Shown piece after piece: positions 19,080-25,898 of a stretch of 36,314 bases of DNA (its first letter is position 1; each line of letters opens with the position of its first letter). This DNA comes from Pseudolabrys sp. (lineage in GTDB: Bacteria > Pseudomonadota > Alphaproteobacteria > Rhizobiales > Xanthobacteraceae). Both the position numbers and the translations under genes were made by a program. The notes under the pieces were generated by a model. It made no database searches. It worked only from the letters and a program-made list of their open reading frames with translations, and was not told where the DNA came from. The stretch covers positions 1 through 36,314 of the forward strand of contig SHVM01000017.1 in the NCBI GenBank assembly GCA_009694265.1. The letters are read 5' to 3'.

Positions 19080-19547
19080 ATGTCGCGCGCGTCCGGTTGT
19101 ATTCGGTCCTTTGCCGTTGCCGTGCTGATCGCTACTGGCGGTTTGGCGCTGGCGCATGATCGGGCCCTTGCGGCGAACTGGCTGGAAAAAACCATCTTCA
19201 TGACCGGTCCGAACTACGACGGCGAGCTGCCGGCCTGTGAGGCCGCGCTCGGCACCATCGCTTCGCGCTTTGCGCAGAAGGAGGGCCAGTACTGGAACTC
19301 CGGCCTGCAAATCCTCGACTTCGAGCGGGTGCGTGAAATCGCCTACCGGCCCTGGGCGGCCGGCACCATCCCGCGCCGCTTCTGCACGGCGGTGGCCCTG
19401 GTCAGCGACGGGCGCAAACATGCGGTGAATTACTGGATCGGCGAGGACACCGGTATGATCGGCATGACCTGGGGGGTCGAATGGTGCGTGGTCGGCCTCG
19501 ACCGCAACTGGGCCTATAATCCGAGCTGCAAGATGGCGCGGCCCTGA
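19080..19547 (+). CDS. Secreted conserved hypothetical protein
   Basis: The 155-residue product has a signal peptide (about residues 1-32, ending ALA-AN). The mature part contains NWLEKTIFMTGPNYDGELPA, CEAALGTIASRFAQKEGQYW, IPRRFCTAVALVSDGRKHAV and MTWGVEWCVVGLDRNWAYNP. Four cysteines (PAC, RFC, EWC, PSC) suggest two disulfides in the periplasm. I recall similar proteins in Bradyrhizobium-like genomes but know no function. The 5' leader carries a degenerate palindromic repeat. Confidence 0.75.
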   Translation: MSRASGCIRSFAVAVLIATGGLALAHDRALAANWLEKTIFMTGPNYDGELPACEAALGTIASRFAQKEGQYWNSGLQILDFERVREIAYRPWAAGTIPRRFCTAVALVSDGRKHAVNYWIGEDTGMIGMTWGVEWCVVGLDRNWAYNPSCKMARP

Positions 19548-19663
19548 GGCCGGCATTCCGGTTATTCTTATTTTGTTCTTGAAATGTTCTCATATATGCG
19601 CTATGGTGCCATGGAACCGTTGCGCTAGGTCAATTTCCGGTTTGTTCTCAGCGGCCTGTGTCT

Positions 19664-19690
19664 GCGCATGATCCGGAAAAGATCATGTGC
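19664..19690 (+). repeat. Short palindromic repeat derivative, copy 6
   Basis: GCGCATGATC, seven bases (cggaaaa) and GATCATGTGC form a compact hairpin made of just the outer arms of the 49-bp element. This looks like an internal deletion. It lies 23 bp before the RNase T2 start codon. Confidence 0.7.
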
Positions 19691-19713
19691 AAACAAATCT
19701 GGGGGGGGCGCCC

Positions 19714-20406
19714 ATGTTCGTTCATCGCGTTCAGAAGGCGGCAGGCACCGCCGCCGTTACCCTGAGCTTCCTCTTCCTTTTCGCCATCGTCGCGTTTGCA
19801 CAGGACCGCCGGCAGAATGAGCCGGGCAAGTTCGATTTCTATGTGCTGGCGTTGTCCTGGTCGCCGTCCTACTGCGAGGCCTCGGCTGAGCGCGCCCCCC
19901 ATCGGGCGCCCGACCAGCAATGTGGCGGGCGGCCGTTTTCCTTTGTGGTGCACGGGCTTTGGCCGCAATACGAGCAGGGCTTCCCGGCCTTTTGCCAGGT
20001 ACCGGCGCCGCGGCTCGACCGCACCATCGTCGGCAGCATGCTCGATTTGATGCCGAGCCCGCGGCTGATTTTTCATGAATGGGATCGCCACGGCACCTGT
20101 TCGGGACTTTCGGCGCAGGTTTATTTCGAAACCGTGCGCAAGGCGCGCGCGGTGGTGAAAATCCCGGCCGATTATCTCGAACTCGACAAGCCGATCACGG
20201 TGACGCCGGACGAGGTCGCCGAGGCCTTCGTCAAGGCCAATCCCGGTCTGTCGCGCGCCGCTATCGCTGTCGCCTGCGACAGCAAGCGGGTCAGCGAGGT
20301 GCGCGTGTGTCTGGGCAAGGACTTTTCCTTCCATGCATGCGCCGAGGTGACGCGCCGCGCCTGTAAGCGCGACAGACTAGCGATGCCTGCGGTGCGCGGC
20401 GGCTGA
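19714..20406 (+). CDS. Secreted ribonuclease T2 family protein
   Basis: RNase T2 enzymes cleave single-stranded RNA through 2',3'-cyclic phosphates, in the periplasm or outside the cell. The 230-residue product has a signal peptide (VTLSFLFLFAIVAFA-QD). Both catalytic segments are intact: CAS1 FSFVVHGLWPQYE (His80) and CAS2 FHEWDRHGTC (His121, Glu122, His126). FYVLALSWSPSYCE opens the domain, and the Cys pattern fits the conserved disulfides. I chose the ATG at 19714. An upstream GTG would start inside the repeat. The leader carries a run of eight G just upstream. The role is unknown, possibly nutrient scavenging from RNA. Confidence 0.9.
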   Translation: MFVHRVQKAAGTAAVTLSFLFLFAIVAFAQDRRQNEPGKFDFYVLALSWSPSYCEASAERAPHRAPDQQCGGRPFSFVVHGLWPQYEQGFPAFCQVPAPRLDRTIVGSMLDLMPSPRLIFHEWDRHGTCSGLSAQVYFETVRKARAVVKIPADYLELDKPITVTPDEVAEAFVKANPGLSRAAIAVACDSKRVSEVRVCLGKDFSFHACAEVTRRACKRDRLAMPAVRGG

Positions 20407-20570
20407 TACGTTATTTATTGTGCCCATGAATCTGCGATCGCGTTAAGCGGCCACTAACGATGGCCACGCGCCGACAAGGGATAACCCCCTGTGTCGAGAA
20501 TTGACGCAAGACTCTCGTAAGGGAAATCCCCGACCCTTCCGCGCACGTGCAGGCGCGGGGGATCGCGGCA

Positions 20571-20987
20571 ATGAATCGGATCAAGGACTACGCTGGTTTT
20601 GCGGGGTGGTTCGCCGGGCTCGGCTATATCGTGCTGTGGCCGGTGACCGCGAGTGATTTGGGCGGCAAACCCTTCGGCGTCTCCATCTTCTACCGCGAAA
20701 ACTCGTTCGGCGTGCTGGATTTGCTGTGTAATTCGGTGCATCCGCTGCAACTGCCGGCGGGTCTGCATGTGCTCGGATTTTTGTCGGCGATGTTCGTCAC
20801 CGCTCAGCTGCTGCTGCATGCCATTAAGCGCGCGCGGCGCGCGGCCGGCAAAGGCGCCAGAATGGCTGCATCCTCGCCCACGGGACAAAATACCGCCACG
20901 CTGGCGCCGCCGCCGCGAAAGCCGGCGCTGCCGCGCCGCTGGGTCAAGCCGCGCACGCATTTCGGCCTGCGCGGCGTGCCGCGTTGA
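20571..20987 (+). CDS. Small hypothetical membrane protein
   Basis: The 138-residue product has a hydrophobic N-terminal segment (FAGWFAGLGYIVLWPVTA) and a second one (LHVLGFLSAMFVTAQLLLHA), then a basic, Pro-rich cytoplasmic-like tail (RRWVKPRTHFGLRGVPR). NSFGVLDLLCNSVHPLQLP lies between the helices. I do not recognise the family. The start is uncertain: ATG 20571 is preferred, and GTG 20547 is an in-frame alternative. A long palindrome begins six bases after the stop and may act as a transcript end. Confidence 0.65.
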   Translation: MNRIKDYAGFAGWFAGLGYIVLWPVTASDLGGKPFGVSIFYRENSFGVLDLLCNSVHPLQLPAGLHVLGFLSAMFVTAQLLLHAIKRARRAAGKGARMAASSPTGQNTATLAPPPRKPALPRRWVKPRTHFGLRGVPR

Positions 20988-20992
20988 GGTCA

Positions 20993-21061
20993 GCGCATGA
21001 TCCCGAAAAGCATATCCTCGACGTGATCGAGGATATGCTTTTCGGACAAGATCGTGAGCAA
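20993..21061 (+). repeat. Extended palindromic repeat variant, copy 7
   Basis: It starts with GCGCATGATCCCGAAAAG like the other copies, but the centre is replaced. CCGAAAAGCATATCCTCGA (21003-21021) pairs perfectly with 21027-21045 around the loop cgtga, giving a 19-bp hairpin. The right outer arm is decayed (gatcgtgagc). It lies between the small membrane protein gene and rlmJ and could terminate or stabilise the upstream mRNA. Confidence 0.85.
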
Positions 21062-21110
21062 GCAAAATGTGGCATAACGCTCATCGGTCGCTGGAGCATC
21101 GAGCCAAGCC

Positions 21111-21977
21111 GTGAACTATCGCCACGCGTTCCACGCCGGCAGCTTCGCCGATGTGTTCAAGCATGCCGTGCTCTGCCGCATTCTGCATTATTTGCGGGAG
21201 AAGCCGGCCGCATTCCGCGTGATCGACACCCATGCCGGCGCCGGCCTCTACGATCTGACCGGGTCGGAAGCGAGCCGCGGCGGCGAATGGCACGACGGCA
21301 TTGAGCGGCTCATGGCAGCCAAGCTTCCCACGCCGGTGGCCGCGTTGCTGGAGCCCTATCTCGAGGTAATCGGCGCGATCAACGAGCGCGGTCGCCTCAA
21401 ACTCTATCCCGGCTCGCCCGCGATCGCGCGTGCCTGGCTGCGCCCGCAGGACCGGCTGATCGCCTGCGAGCTGGAACCGAAGGCTGCGACCGCGCTCGCA
21501 GGCCATTTACGCGGCGATAGCCGCATCAAGACGCTGGAGATCGACGGTTGGACTTCTTTGTCGGGCTATGTGCCGCCGCCGGAGCGCCGCGGCCTGGTGC
21601 TGGTCGACCCGCCTTACGAGGACGACAGCGATTTCTTCCGCCTGTCGCAAGGTCTGGGCGTGGCGCACCGTAAATGGGCCACCGGCATCTATGCTCTCTG
21701 GTACCCGATCAAAGGACGCAGCGAACCGGACGCTCTGGCCAAAAACCTGCGCCGGCTGGCGATCTCTAGGATCCTGCGGGCCGAACTGACCGTCTCAAGC
21801 CTGAGCGACCCCACAACGCTCAACGGCTGCGGCTTGATCCTGGTCAACCCGCCCTGGATGCTTGAAGCTGAGCTTTCCACCCTGCTGCCGGCGCTTGCAG
21901 GCCTATTGGGACGCGACGGCAAGGGCGGATTTGCCCTCGATTGGCTCGCCGGCGAGGGCAATCCGGGCGCGCGTTGA
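21111..21977 (+). CDS. rlmJ: 23S rRNA (adenine-2030-N6)-methyltransferase RlmJ
   Basis: RlmJ methylates A2030 of 23S rRNA using S-adenosylmethionine. The 288-residue product opens with the family signature MNYRHAFHAGSFADVFKHAV, followed by RVIDTHAGAGLYDL (SAM motif) and the catalytic LVLVDPPYEDDSDF (D166-P-P-Y169). The GTG start at 21111 is required to keep the invariant NYRHAFHAGNxADVxKH start. Length and order match the E. coli protein (280). The TGA stop overlaps a TTGACA hexamer. Confidence 0.95.
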   Translation: MNYRHAFHAGSFADVFKHAVLCRILHYLREKPAAFRVIDTHAGAGLYDLTGSEASRGGEWHDGIERLMAAKLPTPVAALLEPYLEVIGAINERGRLKLYPGSPAIARAWLRPQDRLIACELEPKAATALAGHLRGDSRIKTLEIDGWTSLSGYVPPPERRGLVLVDPPYEDDSDFFRLSQGLGVAHRKWATGIYALWYPIKGRSEPDALAKNLRRLAISRILRAELTVSSLSDPTTLNGCGLILVNPPWMLEAELSTLLPALAGLLGRDGKGGFALDWLAGEGNPGAR

Positions 21978-22172
21978 CAGGCCGGCTCTTTCCACGGGAA
22001 CCCAGTTGGTGTGTAGTTCGATTATTGGCAGTGACGTTCCGCCTCCAGGGATATTGGGGGGGCCGGCGGAGTGACCGAGGCCATGGGCGGCCGACGCTTT
22101 CCCCGAATGTGAATGTCCGGCCGAGCCGCCGTGCGTGGGGCCGGTGGCGGACGCAGTACGGGGAGTTTCCCT
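21978..22172 (+). promoter_or_regulatory. Long leader and promoter region of the cold-shock gene
   Basis: The 195 bp between rlmJ and the csp start contain no gene. They hold a G-run (about 22050-22056) and several GC-rich self-complementary segments (ggccggcgg, ggcggccg, gtccggccgagccgcc) and end with a GGGGAG ribosome-binding site. Long structured leaders control cold-shock genes in other bacteria. A similar role here is inferred from length and structure only. Confidence 0.4.
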
Positions 22173-22388
22173 ATGGCACAAACTGGCGTTGTGAAGTTCT
22201 TCAATGGCGAACGCGGCTACGGCTTTGTGAAACCGGACGACGGCGGACGCGATGTGTTCGTGCACATCACCGCCGTTGAGCAAGCAGGCCTCAAGAGCCT
22301 GAATGAGGGACAGAAGATCAGCTTCGACGTCGAGCCCGACAAAAAGGGCAAAGGCCCGAAGGCCGTGAATCTGGTAGTCACCGGCTAG
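22173..22388 (+). CDS. Cold-shock domain protein (CspA family)
   Basis: This is a 71-residue single cold-shock domain that binds single-stranded RNA and DNA and acts as an RNA chaperone. RNP1 is GERGYGFVKP and RNP2 is RDVFVHITAV, with GVVKFFN at the start and QKISFDVEPDKKGKGPKAVN at the end. The ATG at 22173 has a GGGGAG site. An upstream in-frame ATG at 22113 would add an unlikely basic leader. The TAG stop shares its G with the first base of a palindromic repeat. Confidence 0.95.
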   Translation: MAQTGVVKFFNGERGYGFVKPDDGGRDVFVHITAVEQAGLKSLNEGQKISFDVEPDKKGKGPKAVNLVVTG

Positions 22389-22436
22389 CGCATGATCCCG
22401 AAAAGTGGGAACCGGTTTTCGGATAAGATCATGCGC
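22388..22436 (+). repeat. Dispersed palindromic repeat, copy 8
   Basis: This is a full 49-bp forward copy (GCGCATGATCCCGAAAAGTG...GATCATGCGC). Its first G is the last base of the csp TAG stop codon. Confidence 0.9.
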
Positions 22437-22541
22437 AAACCGGAATAAGTTCGCGCCCGCACTGCGCGCGAAAAATTTTAAGTTGGAGATTCACCAGCCG
22501 CGGGCTATGCATCCCGCTCCTGCCGCGGCGGAGCATTTTCC

Positions 22542-23150
22542 ATGATGATTTTGCGTTCTTCTCCTGCTTCCCCATTCGGCCGCAAGGTGCGCATCGCAAC
22601 ACACTTGCTGGGCTTGGCCTCCGAGATCGAGGTGGCCGCGACCAATCTCGAGGATCCGGCCGACAGCGTGCGCGCACAGAATCCGATCGGAAAAATTCCG
22701 GTGCTGATCCTCGATGATGGCACCGCCTATTACGACTCGCGCGTGATCGTCGAATATCTCGACTATCGCGCCGGCGGCGGCCGCATCATTCCGCGCGAGG
22801 CGCCGGCGCGTTTCGAGGCGCTGCGGCTGCAGTCGCTGTGCGATGGCATTCTCGATGCCTGCCTGTTGCTGGTCTATGAGGGCCGCTACCGGCCGCCCGA
22901 AATGCGGGTGCAGGCTTGGGTCGATCGCCAGACCGACAAGGTCGCGCGCGGGTTCAAGGCATTGGAAGCGGCGCCGCCGAAGCTCACTGCCGTTCCCGAT
23001 GTCGGACAGATCGCGCTCGCCTGCCTGCTCGGCTATCGCGACCTGCGGTTTGGTGGAACCTGGCGCAAGGAATATCCGAAACTGCTGGCCTGGCACGACA
23101 AGTTTGCCGCGCAAGTGCCGGCATTCGCGGAAACGAAAATAGAGCCGTGA
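22542..23150 (+). CDS. Glutathione S-transferase family protein
   Basis: The 202-residue product has an N-terminal thioredoxin-like domain (MMILRSSPASPFGRKVRIAT, NPIGKIPVLILDDGTAYYDS with the cis-Pro and the DS glutathione-binding motif) and an all-helical C-terminal domain (about residues 85-200). The SPFGRKVRI start places Ser in the usual catalytic position. Bacterial GSTs of this type conjugate or reduce diverse electrophiles, and the substrate is unknown. The start could be either of two adjacent ATGs at 22542/22545. A terminator follows. An rRNA methylase and csp lie upstream, with no obvious functional link. Confidence 0.9.
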   Translation: MMILRSSPASPFGRKVRIATHLLGLASEIEVAATNLEDPADSVRAQNPIGKIPVLILDDGTAYYDSRVIVEYLDYRAGGGRIIPREAPARFEALRLQSLCDGILDACLLLVYEGRYRPPEMRVQAWVDRQTDKVARGFKALEAAPPKLTAVPDVGQIALACLLGYRDLRFGGTWRKEYPKLLAWHDKFAAQVPAFAETKIEP

Positions 23151-23163
23151 TATTCCAATAAGC

Positions 23164-23199
23164 AAAAGCCCCGGAGCAGACTCTGGGGCTTTGCATTTT
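23164..23199. terminator. Terminator shared by convergent GST and OMP genes
   Basis: A 12-bp stem, AAAGCCCCGGAG (23165-23176) with CTCTGGGGCTTT (23181-23192; one G-T pair), has a 4-nt loop, with T-runs on both sides (gcatttt on plus, cttttg on minus). It sits 14 bp after the GST stop and 18 bp past the minus-strand OMP stop, so it can serve both. Confidence 0.85.
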
Positions 23200-23216
23200 G
23201 TGAAATTAATCTTTGA

Positions 23217-23869
23217 TCAGAACCGATAGTTAAGGCCGGCGCGCACGATGTTGGTTTTAAAGCTTGCGTCGGAACCGGCGATGCTGCCGCCGCGGCCGAG
23301 ATCGACGTAGAGATATTCGACCTTGGCGGTCCACGGCCCGGCGAGCGCGGCTTCGACGCCGCCGCCCACAGTCCAGCCGGCTTTGGTGGAGTGTGCGTCG
23401 CCAAAGCCAGTCACCGAATTCTGATGTCGCCGAAGGCGGCACCGCCGGTGACGTAAGGCATGAAGCGGTCAGCCGCATAGCCGAGGCGGACGCGTGCGGT
23501 GCCAAGCCAGTTGTTGCGGGTTTCGCAATTCAAGCCGCCGCAGGCCGTGCTGCCGCGTATACCGCTCCAGCCGATGTCGCCTTCGAGGCCGAGCACCGCC
23601 TGGCCCATCTGGTAATTATAGCCGAGCGTGCCGCCGGCCACGCCGCCGGAGAGATCGAATGAGCCGGTCGCGAGCGGCGCCGAGAAGCTGGAATTGCCCC
23701 AGCCGTAGCTACCATAGAGACCGACATAGGGTCCGGTCCAGTTATAAACCGACGTGACATAAACCGGCGCCTTGGCGGGCATTGTTTGCCGGCGCTGAAC
23801 ATCCGCTGCCGACGCCGACGCAATGCCGAGCGCGATAAGACCAGCGCTTGCGAGAAGAATTTTTTTCAT
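23217..23869 (-). pseudogene. Outer-membrane beta-barrel protein (Omp25/31-like), single-base frameshift
   Basis: The product begins MKKILLASAGLIALGIASAS with a signal peptide, then YNWTGPYVGLYGSYGWGNSS and alternating beta strands to YVTGGAAFGDIR. Near 23419 the frame is lost, and the next frame continues SVTGFGDAHSTKAGWTVGGG to LYVDLG and a terminal NYRF typical of barrel proteins. Restoring one T on the plus strand (gaattc to gaatttc) gives a continuous 217-residue protein. The intact conserved ends suggest a recent mutation or a sequencing error, not a decayed gene. The family resembles Omp25/Omp31-type porins of Rhizobiales. The paralogue upstream at 24158-24778 is intact. Confidence 0.8.
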
Positions 23870-24054
23870 GACGCACCTCACTTCCACATTTATTGCGGAC
23901 GGACGCGGACGCGCCGTCCCCCGATTGCCCAAACAACGCGCGCTCACGGCAATCGTTCCGTGCCAGCAAACAGGCAGCGGGGCGTAGTGGCCCAGGGGCA
24001 ACACGAACCGCCAGCGGGCAGTGGGAACCTTGGCGCGCCAAAAGTTCCACAACG

Positions 24055-24083
24055 AAAAAAGCCCCGGACCATGGGTCCAGGGC
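24055..24083 (-). terminator. Minus-strand terminator, second of a tandem pair
   Basis: A hairpin of GCCCCGGACC (24061-24070) with GGTCCAGGGC (24074-24083) has one G-U pair in the minus-strand RNA and is followed by six U (A-run 24055-24060). It lies 75 bp past the stop of the intact OMP gene, behind another terminator, and would block read-through into the next OMP gene. Confidence 0.8.
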
Positions 24084-24100
24084 CGTCGCGGTTCCTCAAA

Positions 24101-24130
24101 CGAAAAAACCCGGGCGTACTAGCCCGGGGT
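24101..24130 (-). terminator. Minus-strand terminator, first of a tandem pair
   Basis: CCCGGGC (24109-24115) pairs with GCCCGGG (24122-24128) around gtacta. The minus-strand RNA then has a run of U (A-run 24103-24108). It lies 28 bp after the OMP stop at 24158. Confidence 0.85.
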
Positions 24131-24157
24131 CTTTCACGCCACGTGAGGCGCTCTCGC

Positions 24158-24778
24158 TCAGAAGTGATAATTGATGCCGAAGCGCAGCATGTTGCTTTCG
24201 AGGCCGTTTTTTGCGCCGGTGATCGAATAGGCGCGGTTGCTCAAGTCCATATAGAGGTACTCGACCTTGGCCGACCAGTTTGGCGTGAGGCCGACTTCCA
24301 TGCCGACACCGCCGGCCCAGCCGATGTGGGTCTTGCTCTCGGTCAGCCCGCTGATCTCGCCCTTCACGCCGCCATAGGCGAGGCCGAGTGTGGCGTAGAA
24401 CAGGATGTTGTTGAGCGCGACGCCGCCGCGGCTGCGCAGGGTGCCGAACCACGGATTTGAAAACTTGTAGGGAGCGAAGGTGTCATCGGCGCCAGTGATC
24501 TGGAGGTCGGTTTCGCCGCCGAACACGAACTGGCCGCTCTGCCAGTTGTAGCCGGCCTGCAGACCGCCTTCGAGTCCGCTGGGTTTGGTGGTGTTGTTGG
24601 TGACGCTGCCCCAATCGTAGCCGACATTGATGCCGGCATAGGGACCGGTCCAGTTAAAGCCGGGGGCGGGGCCCGGCGAATTATAGGGTGCAGCGCTGCG
24701 CGGAAGGTCGGCGGCATTGGCCGCTCCTGAGGCAGCCGCCATGGCCGCTACCGTCATCGCTAGGATTGTCTTCTTCAT
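24158..24778 (-). CDS. Outer-membrane beta-barrel protein (Omp25/31-like)
   Basis: The 206-residue product has a signal peptide (MKKTILAMTVAAMAAASGAANA). The typical barrel start is FNWTGPYAGINVGYDWGSVT, followed by GGLQAGYNWQSGQFVFGGET and the C-terminal strand MLRFGINYHF ending in Phe, as needed for BAM recognition. This is the small porin-like family of Rhizobiales (Omp25/Omp31, hemin-binding proteins). A GGAGGG site precedes the ATG at 24778. It is a paralogue of the frameshifted gene downstream, probably by tandem duplication, yet the two are insulated by two terminators. Confidence 0.9.
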   Translation of the reverse strand: MKKTILAMTVAAMAAASGAANAADLPRSAAPYNSPGPAPGFNWTGPYAGINVGYDWGSVTNNTTKPSGLEGGLQAGYNWQSGQFVFGGETDLQITGADDTFAPYKFSNPWFGTLRSRGGVALNNILFYATLGLAYGGVKGEISGLTESKTHIGWAGGVGMEVGLTPNWSAKVEYLYMDLSNRAYSITGAKNGLESNMLRFGINYHF

Positions 24779-25093
24779 CTTAAACCCTCCACTCCGTTCC
24801 GCATGGCGCCGCAGGCGCCGGGCGGAAATCACTTGCCCCTCTTTCGCTTTTCGGCCGGCTGCTTCTATGGTGCGCAATCAGTGCGCAAACATGGAATTGA
24901 CGTGCCCGCCGACCGGCGAAAGTTCGACATTTTCGTGGAGGATTTATCGCGTGTTTTACGTTAAGCGGTTATGAATTGCTAAGCATCAGCAAGTCTTATC
25001 CCTAAGGAACCGTTAGCCGCGCAAGCGTTCGCATATTAGATTCACCATGCTGACTCAGCTTCTATTTACTATAACTAGCCTGAGGATATTCGG
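24779..25093. other. 315-bp divergent promoter region (OMP / FolM-like-uvrC)
   Basis: No gene was found here. It holds the promoters for the minus-strand OMP gene and the plus-strand FolM-like/uvrC unit. On the plus strand GGAAC (25006-25010) is followed after 15 bp by CGTT (25026-25029), one base short of the EcfG consensus spacing. An AT-rich tract (tatttactataact, about 25064-25077) lies close to the FolM-like start. Confidence 0.4.
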
Positions 25094-25867
25094 ATGCCTG
25101 ACGATAGCACACATTCGACGCCGCGCGCGGCGCTGATTACCGGCGCCAGCCGCCGGATCGGACGCGCCATCGCGCTTGAGCTTTCGCGCGCGGGCTATGC
25201 GGTGGTGCTGCACGCCAATCGCTCGCGCACCGACGCCGAAAAGCTCGCCGCCGAGATTGTGCGGGCGGGCGGGCGCGCAGCGGTGGTGCTTGCGGATCTG
25301 GCCGAGCACGATGCCGTGCACGGGCTAGTTCCGGCCGCGAGCGCGTTCGGGGCGCTGACGCTGCTGGTCAACAATGCCGGCGTGTTCGAGCCCGACGAGA
25401 TAGACACCTTGGACCGCGCGCGCTTCGAGCGCGCCTTTGCCGTGAACCTGGCGGCGCCGCTGTTCCTGGCGCAGGCCTTCGCCGCGCAGGCGCCGGAAGG
25501 CTGCGACGCGTCGATCGTCAATATTGTCGACCAGCGCGTGTTCAAGCCGACTCCGCACTTTTTCTCTTACAGCTTGAGCAAGAGCGCGCTGTACACGGCG
25601 ACCACCACGCTGGCGCAGGGGCTTGCCCCGAAACTGCGGGTCAATGCGGTGGCGCCGGGTCCGACGCTGCCGAGCCCGCGGCAATCGGACCGGCAATTCG
25701 CCACCCAGGCAGCAAGCCTGCCGCTCAAGCGCGGGCCGAGGCCGGAGGACATCGCGGCGGCGGTGCTGTATTTGGCGCAAGCGGGCAGCGTCACCGGGGC
25801 GACTTTGGCGGTCGATGGCGGTCAGCATCTGGCCTGGTGCACCGCCGATAGCGACGTCGTGGAGTAG
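25094..25867 (+). CDS. FolM/PTR1-like short-chain dehydrogenase (pteridine reductase type)
   Basis: This is a short-chain dehydrogenase/reductase of 257 residues. Its cofactor motif is TGASRRIG (residues 16-23), with Arg in place of the classical TGxxxGxG glycine. The catalytic serine position holds Asp (IVNIVDQ, Asp146), followed by Tyr159 and Lys163 in YSLSK. TGxxxRxG and an Asp-Tyr-Lys set are hallmarks of pteridine reductase PTR1 and dihydromonapterin reductase FolM, so an NADPH-dependent pterin or dihydrofolate reductase is the best guess. NNAGVFEP and the C-terminal TGATLAVDGGQ fit the fold. It lies 31 bp upstream of uvrC and is probably cotranscribed with it. Confidence 0.8.
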   Translation: MPDDSTHSTPRAALITGASRRIGRAIALELSRAGYAVVLHANRSRTDAEKLAAEIVRAGGRAAVVLADLAEHDAVHGLVPAASAFGALTLLVNNAGVFEPDEIDTLDRARFERAFAVNLAAPLFLAQAFAAQAPEGCDASIVNIVDQRVFKPTPHFFSYSLSKSALYTATTTLAQGLAPKLRVNAVAPGPTLPSPRQSDRQFATQAASLPLKRGPRPEDIAAAVLYLAQAGSVTGATLAVDGGQHLAWCTADSDVVE

Positions 25868-25898
25868 CGTGCCTTTAAAAGAGTAATATCTTCTCCGC

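Noticed and set aside
19613-19642. GGAACCGTT upstream of the RNase T2 gene as an EcfG promoter
   Set aside because: The next GTT-type element is about 21 bp away, outside the 16-17 bp spacing.
21974-21979. TTGACA hexamer at the end of rlmJ as a csp -35 box
   Set aside because: No matching -10 hexamer is found at 16-18 bp, so a promoter call is unsupported.
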